From Bizionia sp. (GTDB lineage: Bacteria > Bacteroidota > Bacteroidia > Flavobacteriales > Flavobacteriaceae): a stretch of DNA of 12,704 nucleotides. Location: NCBI GenBank assembly GCA_018067115.1, contig JAGPVI010000069.1, positions 1 to 12,704 of the forward strand, given 5' to 3'. The translations under genes were made by a program, and so were the position numbers. Under the pieces are notes generated by a model. That model was not told the origin of the DNA and ran no database searches. It worked only from the letters and a program-made list of their open reading frames with translations. The stretch's first letter is position 1; every line of letters starts with the position of its first letter. Below are positions 6,569 to 12,704 of this stretch, in pieces.

Positions 6569-7858
6569 ATGTCATTTAAATCTTTAGGCTTATCCGAAGC
6601 CTTGCTAAAAGCAATTAGCAAAAAAGGATACTCAATTCCATCTCCAATTCAAGCAAAAGCAATTCCTCCAGTATTATTAGGAGTCGATGTATTAGCTTCT
6701 GCACAAACAGGAACAGGAAAAACAGCAGGTTTTACTCTGCCATTATTACATTTATTATCAGAACGCCCAGCCGAAAGACATCGTCCAGTTCGTGCTTTAA
6801 TATTAACGCCAACCCGAGAATTAGCAGCACAAGTATATGCTAACGTTAGGGAGTATAGTGAGTTTTTAGATATTCGCAGTACCGTTATATTTGGAGGTGT
6901 AAACCAGAAATCGCAAGTGTCTACTATAAGACAAGGAGTCGATGTATTGGTAGCAACCCCAGGTCGTTTGTTAGATTTACATAATCAAGGTTTATTATCG
7001 TTAAAACACGTAGAAATATTTGTTTTAGATGAAGCAGACCGTATGTTAGATATGGGTTTTTTACGTGATATTGAACGCGTAATGAAAATAATGCCAGCGA
7101 AACGTCAGAATTTAATGTTCTCGGCAACGTTTTCTAAAGACATTAAAAAACTAGCGAATGGAATTTTAAATCATCCAGCGCAAGTGGAAGCTACTCCAGA
7201 AAATACGGCAGTAGAGGCCATCTCTCAAAAAGTATATCGCGTAGCAAAAGGTAAAAAAACCGACTTAATTATCAAGTTAATTCTAGACGGGAATTGGAAG
7301 CAAGTTCTAGTGTTTGCGCGTACAAAACACGGCGCTAATAAACTGACCAAAAAGATGATTAGCGAAGGTATTACCGCAGCCGCTATTCACGGAAATAAAA
7401 GTCAGGGTGCCAGAACAAAAGCATTAGCAGGTTTTAAAAATGGAACAGTAAGTGTTCTCGTTGCGACTGATATTGCAGCAAGAGGCCTGGATATTCCATT
7501 ATTGCCACACGTGGTGAATTTTGAAATCCCTAATATCTCTGAAGATTACGTTCACCGAATTGGTAGAACGGGTAGAGCAGGAGCAAAAGGAGAAGCTATT
7601 TCTTTAGTTAGTGCAGATGAAACTACTTTTTTAAGAGATATTGAAAAGTTAATTGGTGAGAAATTACCAGTTGAAATTATGGAAGGTTACGAGCCAGATC
7701 CTAATGCATCGACAGCACCAATTAAGCAAGGCGGTGGCGGCGGAAGGTCGCGTAACTCGAATAATTCGAAACCAAAAACTGCAAAGTCTAGTGAGAGTAA
7801 ATCGTCTCACAACTCTAGACGTCCAAAACGTACTAACGACAGACGCTCTAAAAGTTAA
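6569..7858 (+). CDS. DEAD-box ATP-dependent RNA helicase, RhlE-like
   Basis: The 429-residue protein carries the complete DEAD-box set: Q motif GYSIPSPIQ (20-28), motif I AQTGTGKT (45-52), Ia PTRELAAQ (81-88), Ib TPGR (130-133), II DEAD (154-157), III SAT (185-187), IV VLVFART (246-252), V ATDIAARGLD (299-308) and VI HRIGRTGR (329-336). The two RecA-like lobes end near residue 370. A low-complexity basic Gly/Ser/Asn/Lys/Arg tail (about 385-429) probably gives non-specific RNA binding. Such helicases unwind short RNA duplexes in ribosome assembly, mRNA turnover and cold adaptation. The compact core and tail resemble RhlE rather than DbpA (no specific C-terminal domain) or CsdA (too short). The ATG is supported by MSFKSLGLSEALLKAI at the N-terminus. 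It is followed after one base by a small gene, so the next two genes may share its transcript. Confidence 0.93.
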   Translation: MSFKSLGLSEALLKAISKKGYSIPSPIQAKAIPPVLLGVDVLASAQTGTGKTAGFTLPLLHLLSERPAERHRPVRALILTPTRELAAQVYANVREYSEFLDIRSTVIFGGVNQKSQVSTIRQGVDVLVATPGRLLDLHNQGLLSLKHVEIFVLDEADRMLDMGFLRDIERVMKIMPAKRQNLMFSATFSKDIKKLANGILNHPAQVEATPENTAVEAISQKVYRVAKGKKTDLIIKLILDGNWKQVLVFARTKHGANKLTKKMISEGITAAAIHGNKSQGARTKALAGFKNGTVSVLVATDIAARGLDIPLLPHVVNFEIPNISEDYVHRIGRTGRAGAKGEAISLVSADETTFLRDIEKLIGEKLPVEIMEGYEPDPNASTAPIKQGGGGGRSRNSNNSKPKTAKSSESKSSHNSRRPKRTNDRRSKS

Positions 7859-7859
7859 T

Positions 7860-8075
7860 ATGCGTACTAGTTTAAAAGAAAAAATTATAAGCGTTTGCGA
7901 TAAAAAAATAGCACAAAAAGGAGAGTCTGTCGGACTCTCTTTTTACGCTTTTTTTGCTAATAAAAATGATGATCCAGAGTTATTAATGGAAGCTGCAACG
8001 TGGTGGATTATAACACAAAAACTAGATCATTTTGAAAAGGCAGTAAAAATTAAAGCACTCGTTTTAAAGTCTTAA
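7860..8075 (+). CDS. Small conserved protein resembling the DUF6500 family
   Basis: The 71-residue product starts at the ATG at 7860-7862, one base after the helicase stop codon. An in-frame extension to 7653 exists but overlaps the helicase tail in another frame and is low-complexity, so I choose the short form. The protein begins MRTSLKEKIISVCDKKIAQK. A central conserved-looking block follows (GLSFYAFFANKNDDPELLME, 25-44), then AATWWIITQKLDHFEKA. No membrane segment, signal or catalytic motif is evident. From memory it resembles the short Bacteroidota proteins grouped as DUF6500, of unknown function; I am confident it is a real gene, less so of the family number. An intrinsic-terminator-like hairpin lies within its codons 19-29. 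It precedes the VF530 gene by 3 nt. Confidence 0.75.
   Translation: MRTSLKEKIISVCDKKIAQKGESVGLSFYAFFANKNDDPELLMEAATWWIITQKLDHFEKAVKIKALVLKS
7916..7944 (+). terminator. Terminator-like hairpin inside the DUF6500-like coding sequence
   Basis: AAAAGGAGAGTC (7916-7927) pairs with GACTCTCTTTTT (7933-7944) over a 5-nt loop TGTCG: 12 pairs including one G-U. The 3' arm itself supplies a run of five T, followed by ACGC and another seven T. It has the form of a rho-independent terminator but lies in frame within the small gene after the helicase, encoding roughly KGESVGLSF. It could end part of the helicase transcripts before the distal genes are read, or be silent if translating ribosomes melt it. 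Confidence 0.55.
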
Positions 8076-8078
8076 TAA

Positions 8079-8321
8079 ATGGAAACACAGCCAAACAATC
8101 CGTTACACGGTATTACATTAGAAAAAATTCTTACCGATTTGGAAGCGCATTATGGGTGGGAATACTTAGGTCTTACCATTAAAATTCGTTGTTTCAATGA
8201 AAATCCAACAGTGAAGTCAAGCTTAAAGTTTTTACGCCGCACACCGTGGGCACGAACTAAAGTTGAATACCTATATTTAAAAATGCTTAAAAGTCAAGCG
8301 TATAAAAAAAGCCTTAATTAA
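8079..8321 (+). CDS. VF530 family (DUF2132) putative DNA-binding protein
   Basis: The 80-residue protein contains the family signature almost throughout: NNPLHGITLEKIL (6-18), YGWEYLGLTIKIRCF (25-39), NPTVKSSLKFLRRTPWART (42-60) and KVEYLY (61-66). VF530 proteins are short, about 75-85 residues. The structure of the Vibrio fischeri member suggested a DNA-binding helical fold; the cellular role is unknown. The C-terminal residues KKSLN are encoded by the 5' arm and loop of the terminator at 8304-8336. It starts 3 nt after the DUF6500-like gene and probably shares its transcript. Its stop codon overlaps the stop of the convergent minus-strand gene by 3 nt. Confidence 0.9.
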   Translation: METQPNNPLHGITLEKILTDLEAHYGWEYLGLTIKIRCFNENPTVKSSLKFLRRTPWARTKVEYLYLKMLKSQAYKKSLN

Positions 8322-8336
8322 TTTAAGGCTTTTTTT
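8304..8336. terminator. Bidirectional intrinsic terminator shared by convergent genes
   Basis: A perfect palindromic stem of 14 bp joins 8304-8317 (seven A, then GCCTTAA) to 8323-8336 (TTAAGGC, then seven T), with a 5-nt loop TTAAT. In both directions a GC-containing stem is followed by a run of at least six T. It serves the helicase-DUF6500-VF530 transcript on the plus strand and the amidoligase operon on the minus strand. Both stop codons lie in its loop region. Confidence 0.93.
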
Positions 8337-9001
8337 ATGGCTTGAAATAGCGTGTTTTTTAAATGGGAAGGCATTTTGTTTTGTATTGAAAACTTCTGGT
8401 TAACCTCTATTTCTATGCCTAAATAGTTATGAGGAAATTGTTTTCTTAGTGCGGTAGTGAATCCATCGGCTTTGCCTAAATAGGGATAATTATATCTTAC
8501 GGTTAAGCTACTGTCTTCTGTTTGCAAATTCCTTTTAAATTGTTTCGCCCATTTTTTTTCAATCGCTTTAGAAGAGTTGTAAAGAATACCGATATCACAA
8601 GTCCGCTCTTTAGCATTAAAAACGGGAGTAAAGGAATGGACCGATAAATGTAAGACGGTTTCATTGGTATCAATTAAAGATCTTATTTCTTTTTCTATCG
8701 CATTGCGATACGGTAAATACTGAGCTTTTATAATGGCTTCTTTATCCTTTTTAGCTAGCGTTTTTGTGAATTCTGAAAATATGTTTTTATGGTGTAACGA
8801 GCGATTTAATTCAATTAGCAATCTGCTAGTAATACTGAAATGAGAGTATATTGCAAGAGTTTTTACAGTATTAAAAATATCTAATGAGCCGAGGTCGTAA
8901 CCACGATGCGATTGTAAAATGCTCTGACTGTTTTTAAAATATCCAGCATAGACAGTCGGGATGTTATTGCCCCCATGTTCGCATGTTACAATAAGTTTCA
9001 T
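8318..9001 (-). CDS. N-formylglutamate amidohydrolase family protein
   Basis: The 227-residue protein belongs to the zinc-dependent FGase (HutG-like) family. Motifs in order: TCEHGGN (6-12), HRGYDLG (32-38), LLIELNRSLHH (61-71), HLSVHSFTP (118-126) and YLGIEIEVNQ (193-202). The early His/Glu and the mid-protein His-x-x-x-His fit metal ligands and catalysis seen in the family. Classical members cleave N-formylglutamate in histidine degradation, but no hut genes are present. This gene is instead the last of a coupled amidoligase operon: its ATG overlaps the stop of the upstream ligase by 4 nt (ATGA). A role in cleaving an amide or peptide product or precursor made by the two ligases is therefore more likely than histidine catabolism. 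There is no signal peptide, so it is cytoplasmic. Confidence 0.85.
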   Translation of the reverse strand: MKLIVTCEHGGNNIPTVYAGYFKNSQSILQSHRGYDLGSLDIFNTVKTLAIYSHFSITSRLLIELNRSLHHKNIFSEFTKTLAKKDKEAIIKAQYLPYRNAIEKEIRSLIDTNETVLHLSVHSFTPVFNAKERTCDIGILYNSSKAIEKKWAKQFKRNLQTEDSSLTVRYNYPYLGKADGFTTALRKQFPHNYLGIEIEVNQKFSIQNKMPSHLKNTLFQAIKKALN

Positions 9002-10224
9002 ACTGAGAACAAGGTATTAGTTTTTAAACATTCTGCTAGTTTAGAGTATACGCTTTTAATTTGTGTCTCAGAATAATCATTATCAACCGCTTTTAAAATT
9101 CTAGTCGCTAGAGTCCCTTCCTCTAAAATCGTTTCAATGGCATGATAATGCGATTCGTGAATTGTTGCTTTCGTTAAACTATAGAGGTGTTTCCATACGG
9201 TATTTACCGTTGCATTTTCTGGAATGTGAAACAATTGTAAATACTTGAGATCTGTTATTTCGTACGTTTCGCCATCCTTAATTATAGGATTGAAAATGCT
9301 AAATAACTCTTCTTTTGTCCACGACTTTTGATCGCTTAAGGGCGCTAGTTGTTTATTAACTAGTAATTTTAGTGTCTCAATAATGAGAACGCAAATAGCG
9401 ATATCTGCCTGCGGACATTCTTGTATATCGACTAATCTTATTTCTATGGCGTTTCTATCGAAACGTGCTATAGCACCCCGGGAGTTTAAAAAATGATGGT
9501 CTAAAATACCTTTGGTGTCTTTTGGTTTAATCGCTTTTTTAATGGGTTCGAAAATGGTAGAATAATAATCAAGTTTTGTAAACACACGTTCTGGGATTAC
9601 CAAACCTGTCATTTCCGGAATTTCTTTTTGATTCGTTTTATAGTATTCTAATCGCGTGTCTTTAAATCCGGTATTTTTTCCTTCTAAAATAGGCGAGCTC
9701 GCGCATAAACCTGGTATTAATGGTAAAAGAACCCGAATGGCAGCATGCAATTTTTCGAATTCTTTATCATCAAAAAAAGGTAAATTAATATGTGTGCTTT
9801 GTACGTTACTCCAACCGTGACCTTTGCAGTCGAAAATACGATTATAGAGCTCGTAAACCTCACTATAAGAATGTTTCCAAAGCTGAGTGTCTGTTATGGG
9901 ATTCATTAAAGGGTGAGCCGCTGTTGGTAATAACTTTGTGTTTTCCCCATCTAAAAGGTTGTTGATTTCAATAATATTTTTATAAAATGCTTCAGATAAA
10001 TTATCTAAGTCCTTGGTAGGTCCATTGGTTTTTAACTCTACCACATGAGCTACTAATTCATTACTCCATGCGATAGCTCCGTTGTCGATATCGGAAGTTA
10101 ATGCTCCGTTTTTTTTAGTTAGTAAGGCATCAACCTTAGGCGAAACTTTAAATGTAGCGTTATCAATTAGCATATATTCTAACTCGATGCCGTACACTTC
10201 AAATAAATGATATTTTTTATTCAT
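8998..10224 (-). CDS. GCS2-type carboxylate-amine ligase (glutamate-cysteine ligase family)
   Basis: The 408-residue protein has the fold signatures of the GCS2/YbdK-like glutamine-synthetase-fold ligases: YGIELEYMLID (11-21), with the N-terminal G-x-E-x-E that binds metal and ATP, ELVAHVVELKT (56-66) and PTAAHPL (100-106). Further motifs are NVQSTHINLPF (140-150), ASSPILEGKNTGFKDTRL (175-192) and SRGAIARFDRNAIEIRLVDI (248-267). Such enzymes activate a carboxylate as acyl phosphate and join it to an amine; gamma-glutamylcysteine formation is only one possibility. Its start codon overlaps the stop of the upstream ATP-grasp gene by 1 nt and its own stop overlaps the hydrolase start by 4 nt. The tight coupling implies one pathway. 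The substrate is unknown; a general gamma-glutamyl or amino-acid amide ligase is the safest call. Confidence 0.85.
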   Translation of the reverse strand: MNKKYHLFEVYGIELEYMLIDNATFKVSPKVDALLTKKNGALTSDIDNGAIAWSNELVAHVVELKTNGPTKDLDNLSEAFYKNIIEINNLLDGENTKLLPTAAHPLMNPITDTQLWKHSYSEVYELYNRIFDCKGHGWSNVQSTHINLPFFDDKEFEKLHAAIRVLLPLIPGLCASSPILEGKNTGFKDTRLEYYKTNQKEIPEMTGLVIPERVFTKLDYYSTIFEPIKKAIKPKDTKGILDHHFLNSRGAIARFDRNAIEIRLVDIQECPQADIAICVLIIETLKLLVNKQLAPLSDQKSWTKEELFSIFNPIIKDGETYEITDLKYLQLFHIPENATVNTVWKHLYSLTKATIHESHYHAIETILEEGTLATRILKAVDNDYSETQIKSVYSKLAECLKTNTLFSV

Positions 10225-11672
10225 TAGGATTCTAAACGTTTTTTTAATGCTGATAGAATTTCGGTATAAACAGCATCGCCATAATAAGCGTCTTCCACAC
10301 CGAAATCAATGTTTGGGTTATCGTTAATTTCAATAACCATTGGTTTGTTATTCACTACTTTAATATCTATACCGTACAAGCCTTTACCCATTAGTTTGGC
10401 AGATTTAATAGCCATATTTAAAACTTTTTTAGGCACTTTTTCTATCGGTAGGCAATCGGCATCGCCATCTTGATCATTTTTGTTCTCTGCTTTCCAATTA
10501 TAAATTTGCCAATGGCCTTTTGCCATATAATATTTACACGCAAAGAATGGTTTGTCGTCGATAATACCTATTCGCCAATCGTAATCTGACGGGCAAAACT
10601 CTTGGGCGATAATAAGGTCCGATTCTTTTAGCATTTCGCTAACAAGCGTATTGTATTCTTCGACTGTTTTGGCTTTTTTTACACCAAACGAGAATGTAGA
10701 ATCTGGTGCTTTTAGTACACACGGCAATCCTGTAATTTCTAGAATTGTATCTCTATTTTCTTTATGTACTATGCACGTTTTTGGTGTGTCTATATTTGCA
10801 TTTTGAAGTGCCTCGGCCATATAAACCTTATTACAACATTTTAAAATGGCATCGGGGTAATCTATAATAGCTAAGCCTTCTTTCTGTGCTTTACGGGCAA
10901 AAGCATAAGCTTCATTATTCACTTCTGTACTCTGGCGTATAAAAAGAGCATCAAAAGATGATAAACGTGATAAATCTTTAGGCTCTATAATTTCCACGTA
11001 AATATTCATCTTCTCAGCAACCTCTGTAAACCTCTTTAAAGCTTTAGCATTGCTTGGAGGTGCTGGGTCTTTTGGGTTTACTAATATCGCTAAATCGAAA
11101 TCTGATTTTACCAGTTTTGGTGTGTCGTAACGCTTTTTTGAAAAATATTGATTTGCAAAAACACGAACACTCTCTTTATGTTCTTCTGGTATTTCATTTT
11201 CAGATATGGCACGGATACTTTGAATGTTCCATTTTGTGGTGTGATTGAATTTTACACGTAGAAACGGCATTTGAAAATGTCTGTAAAAAAGAGCGCTTAG
11301 TTCTTTGTATTTATGAGCAACGTTTTGACCAAAATAAATGCTTAAAGTAAACTCTTGAGATTTGATGTTTTTAAGATGATGCTGAATAACATCGTCAAAC
11401 TCGTCCGATACAATACGGACCAGTTTCAGGGTCTTTAAGTCCACGATATTCTTCACTGTTGGAATTGCTAAATGTCCTCGAGCCTCTGCTAAAAGAGAGA
11501 CGTAATAGCCTTTAGATTGATACGAGTAATCTTTACAAAGATTAAATATTCGTGCTTTCTTAAGTTGTGAGAATTTTGGGTTTGTTAAGTAGTCTTGAGA
11601 CGAGATAACAGAAATATGATCAATGGCAACAGTCCATTTTTCTGGCTGATTAACAACAATGTATTTTTGCAT
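10224..11672 (-). CDS. RimK-like ATP-grasp ligase with N-terminal RLAN domain
   Basis: The 482-residue protein has two parts. Residues 1-160 match the RLAN-type N-terminal domain found on RimK-like ATP-grasp proteins, including NLCKDYSYQSKGYYVSLLAE (44-63), with its GYYVSLLAEARG pattern. Residues about 190-280 form a pre-ATP-grasp region (LFIRQSTEVNNEAYAFA, DYPDAI), and 283-480 the ATP-grasp domain. Its ATP-binding strands are LPCVLKAPDSTFSFGVKKA (316-334) and IIAQEFCPSDYDWRIGI (354-370); the metal-binding region includes GIDIKVV (434-440) and VIEINDNPNIDFGVED (446-461). Such ligases add amino acids to a carboxyl group, as RimK adds glutamate to ribosomal protein S6 and GshB adds glycine. It is first in the operon and coupled by TAATG to the GCS2-type ligase. 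The partner substrate is unknown. Confidence 0.88.
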   Translation of the reverse strand: MQKYIVVNQPEKWTVAIDHISVISSQDYLTNPKFSQLKKARIFNLCKDYSYQSKGYYVSLLAEARGHLAIPTVKNIVDLKTLKLVRIVSDEFDDVIQHHLKNIKSQEFTLSIYFGQNVAHKYKELSALFYRHFQMPFLRVKFNHTTKWNIQSIRAISENEIPEEHKESVRVFANQYFSKKRYDTPKLVKSDFDLAILVNPKDPAPPSNAKALKRFTEVAEKMNIYVEIIEPKDLSRLSSFDALFIRQSTEVNNEAYAFARKAQKEGLAIIDYPDAILKCCNKVYMAEALQNANIDTPKTCIVHKENRDTILEITGLPCVLKAPDSTFSFGVKKAKTVEEYNTLVSEMLKESDLIIAQEFCPSDYDWRIGIIDDKPFFACKYYMAKGHWQIYNWKAENKNDQDGDADCLPIEKVPKKVLNMAIKSAKLMGKGLYGIDIKVVNNKPMVIEINDNPNIDFGVEDAYYGDAVYTEILSALKKRLES

Positions 11673-11862
11673 TAAAGACGCTTTATAGCGATATAAATTT
11701 AAACTAAGTGTGTTGTGCTTAATTCAATTTTATGAGGGCACAATGTATAGTAAATGTATATTTTTTTTGAATAACTTTTACAAAAGCAAAAACTATTTTT
11801 AAGCTAATATTAATGTGGTGAAATACTGTTTATGGGTGTTTAGTTCGTTGATTACTAATGTG
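11673..11862. other. Intergenic region upstream of the amidoligase operon
   Basis: This AT-rich 190-nt spacer lies between the operon start at 11672 and the trmL stop at 11863, both on the minus strand. It should contain the operon promoter, but I find no TAnnTTTG match on the minus strand; TAGTTTTTG, with one extra base, at about 11787-11795 is the nearest. No convincing terminator for trmL is visible, so read-through from trmL into the operon is possible. Confidence 0.4.
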
Positions 11863-12315
11863 TTATTTTAATTGACGTAGACCTTCGTAAACCACAATAC
11901 TCACTGCATTTGCAATGTTTAAACTACGAATGTGTTCACTGTGCAAAGGTATTTTATACAATGCGTCTTTGTGGATGTCTGTAATGGATTCTGGTAATCC
12001 AGATGACTCTTTTCCGAAGACTAAAAACAAGTTTTCATTATAGGGAATGTCCCAATGAGACTGCGTACCATGACTCGATAAAAAGACCATATCTGCACCT
12101 TTATTTTTATTGAAAAAGTCCTCTTTATTTTCGTAAATCGTTATATCGATATGTTTCCAATAGTCCAATCCTGCACGTTTTAAGCGTGCATCGCTAATTT
12201 CGAAACCAAAAGGTTTTACGAGATGTAAACGCGAACCGGAGCCTAGAGTTAAGCGGCCAATATTACCGGTGTTATTTGGTATCTCTGGTTCTATTAAAAC
12301 AATATTTAAAGGCAT
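11863..12315 (-). CDS. trmL: tRNA (cytidine/uridine-34 2'-O)-methyltransferase TrmL
   Basis: The 150-residue protein is a minimal SPOUT (trefoil-knot) methyltransferase of the TrmL/YibK type, which 2'-O-methylates the wobble base of certain leucine tRNAs using SAM. The three SPOUT motifs are present: EPEIPNNTGNIGR (9-21), LVFGKESSGLP (98-108) and IPLHSEHIRSLNIANAVSIV (122-141), the last forming the knot that holds SAM. E. coli TrmL is 157 residues. The knot signature here is RSLNIANA rather than RSMNLSNA, a conservative change. It starts 18 nt after the stop of the upstream SDR-type gene, so the two are likely co-transcribed. The start ATG is fixed by the conserved MPLNIVLIEPEIP N-terminus. 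Confidence 0.93.
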   Translation of the reverse strand: MPLNIVLIEPEIPNNTGNIGRLTLGSGSRLHLVKPFGFEISDARLKRAGLDYWKHIDITIYENKEDFFNKNKGADMVFLSSHGTQSHWDIPYNENLFLVFGKESSGLPESITDIHKDALYKIPLHSEHIRSLNIANAVSIVVYEGLRQLK

Positions 12316-12333
12316 TTTTTATAGTGGGCTTTA

Positions 12334-12704
12334 TTAGATATTTGTTAAGTCGTTGTAAATAAACGAATAATTTAAAGTGTTCACTAATTTATCGTTAGAG
12401 ACTATTTTATAAGCTGTATTAGGCTGGGTTGTGAAAACGGGGAGTGGTTTGTTGTATTTTTTTGCAAGCACCGTATAAAAGGTGTTACGTTGTGGGTGCG
12501 AGCTGCAACACGCATTAAATATAGTACGAGAATATTTGTTTGCTATAACCTCTTCAATTATGCCAATGCAGTCATCGCGGTGAATAAGATTTACATACCC
12601 TTTAGGATTTGCCATTTTTTTAGAAGACGATATAAAATTTGCAGGATTACGGTTGTAGCCAAATAATCCTGCAAACCTTAAAATTGTAGTTTCAAAATGT
12701 GATG
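12334..12704 (-). CDS. SDR/NAD-dependent epimerase family protein (5' partial)
   Basis: The frame is open from the right edge of the window to the TAA at 12334-12336 (about 122 residues), so an ATG at 12613-12615 is internal and the start lies outside. The visible C-terminal half contains TTILRFAGLFGYNRNP, then NPKGYVNLIHRDDCIGIIEE and IFNACCSSHPQR. The combination L-R-x-A-G-L-x-G, N-L-I-H-x-D-D and I-x-N-x-C is typical of extended SDR proteins of the YeeZ/epimerase-like branch annotated as SDR family oxidoreductases. The Rossmann GxxGxxG and the catalytic YxxxK would lie outside the window, so cofactor and activity cannot be checked. It precedes trmL by 18 nt in the same direction. Confidence 0.75.
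   Translation of the reverse strand, partial: SHFETTILRFAGLFGYNRNPANFISSSKKMANPKGYVNLIHRDDCIGIIEEVIANKYSRTIFNACCSSHPQRNTFYTVLAKKYNKPLPVFTTQPNTAYKIVSNDKLVNTLNYSFIYNDLTNI

Noticed and set aside
6525..6587. Possible leader peptide from TTG at 6525, after the GAGGTGAT motif
   Set aside because: It needs a rare start codon at long spacing (12 nt) and its sequence is constrained by the hairpin; not enough support to call a gene.
7653..7859. N-terminal extension of the small gene starting at 7860
   Set aside because: It lies wholly within the helicase C-terminal coding region in another frame; the ATG at 7860 directly precedes the conserved-looking part.
11054..11248. Plus-strand ORF within the ATP-grasp gene
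   Set aside because: Antisense shadow of a conserved ligase; no upstream signals.
1..12704. tRNA, rRNA, CRISPR arrays and insertion-sequence transposases
   Set aside because: I looked for cloverleaf patterns, regularly spaced repeats and transposase motifs and saw none.

Overview
The window looks like a chromosomal segment of a marine-type Flavobacteriaceae (Bacteroidota) bacterium. It is AT-rich, uses TAA stops almost throughout, and has A-rich, mostly Shine-Dalgarno-poor start regions. One upstream region carries a TAnnTTTG-type -7 box. Several small proteins typical of Flavobacteriia are present (ribosomal protein bTHX, a VF530/DUF2132 protein, a short protein resembling the DUF6500 family). 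Genus-level assignment is not possible from this sequence alone.

Layout, left to right. (1) 1-1771: the 3' part of an N6-adenine DNA methyltransferase of the Eco57I/TaqI type (motif I lies left of the window), followed by an open reading stretch without a start codon (1487-1771) that looks like the tail of another gene cut at a junction. (2) 1902-3497, minus: a membrane-anchored, stand-alone glutamate synthase FMN/3Fe-4S domain protein, with its own terminator at 1783-1848. (3) 3498-4031: an AT-rich spacer without a gene. (4) 4032-4790, plus: yaaA, followed one base later by the convergent 43-residue ribosomal protein bTHX gene (4792-4923, minus). (5) 5010-6403, plus: a membrane TPR protein translationally coupled (TAATG) to a uracil/hypoxanthine-DNA glycosylase-like protein. 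(6) 6404-8321, plus: an RhlE-type DEAD-box RNA helicase with a structured leader, then two small genes (DUF6500-like and VF530). (7) 8318-11672, minus: a tightly coupled three-gene operon, in transcription order RLAN/RimK-like ATP-grasp ligase, GCS2-type carboxylate-amine ligase, and N-formylglutamate-amidohydrolase-like hydrolase. (8) 11863-12704, minus: an SDR/epimerase-type gene running off the right edge, followed by trmL.

The most interesting unit is (7). Two different amide-bond-forming enzymes and one zinc amidohydrolase are joined by 1-nt and 4-nt overlaps, which suggests a small pathway that builds and trims an unknown amino-acid amide, short peptide or protein modification. The ligase pair is formally analogous to GshA plus GshB, but the substrates cannot be read from sequence.

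The second theme is RNA-level control around the helicase block. The helicase leader has a 9-bp stem whose 3' arm ends exactly at the base before the ATG. A strong intrinsic-terminator-like hairpin lies inside the coding sequence of the next gene. A perfect palindromic bidirectional terminator encodes the last residues of both convergent proteins at 8304-8336.
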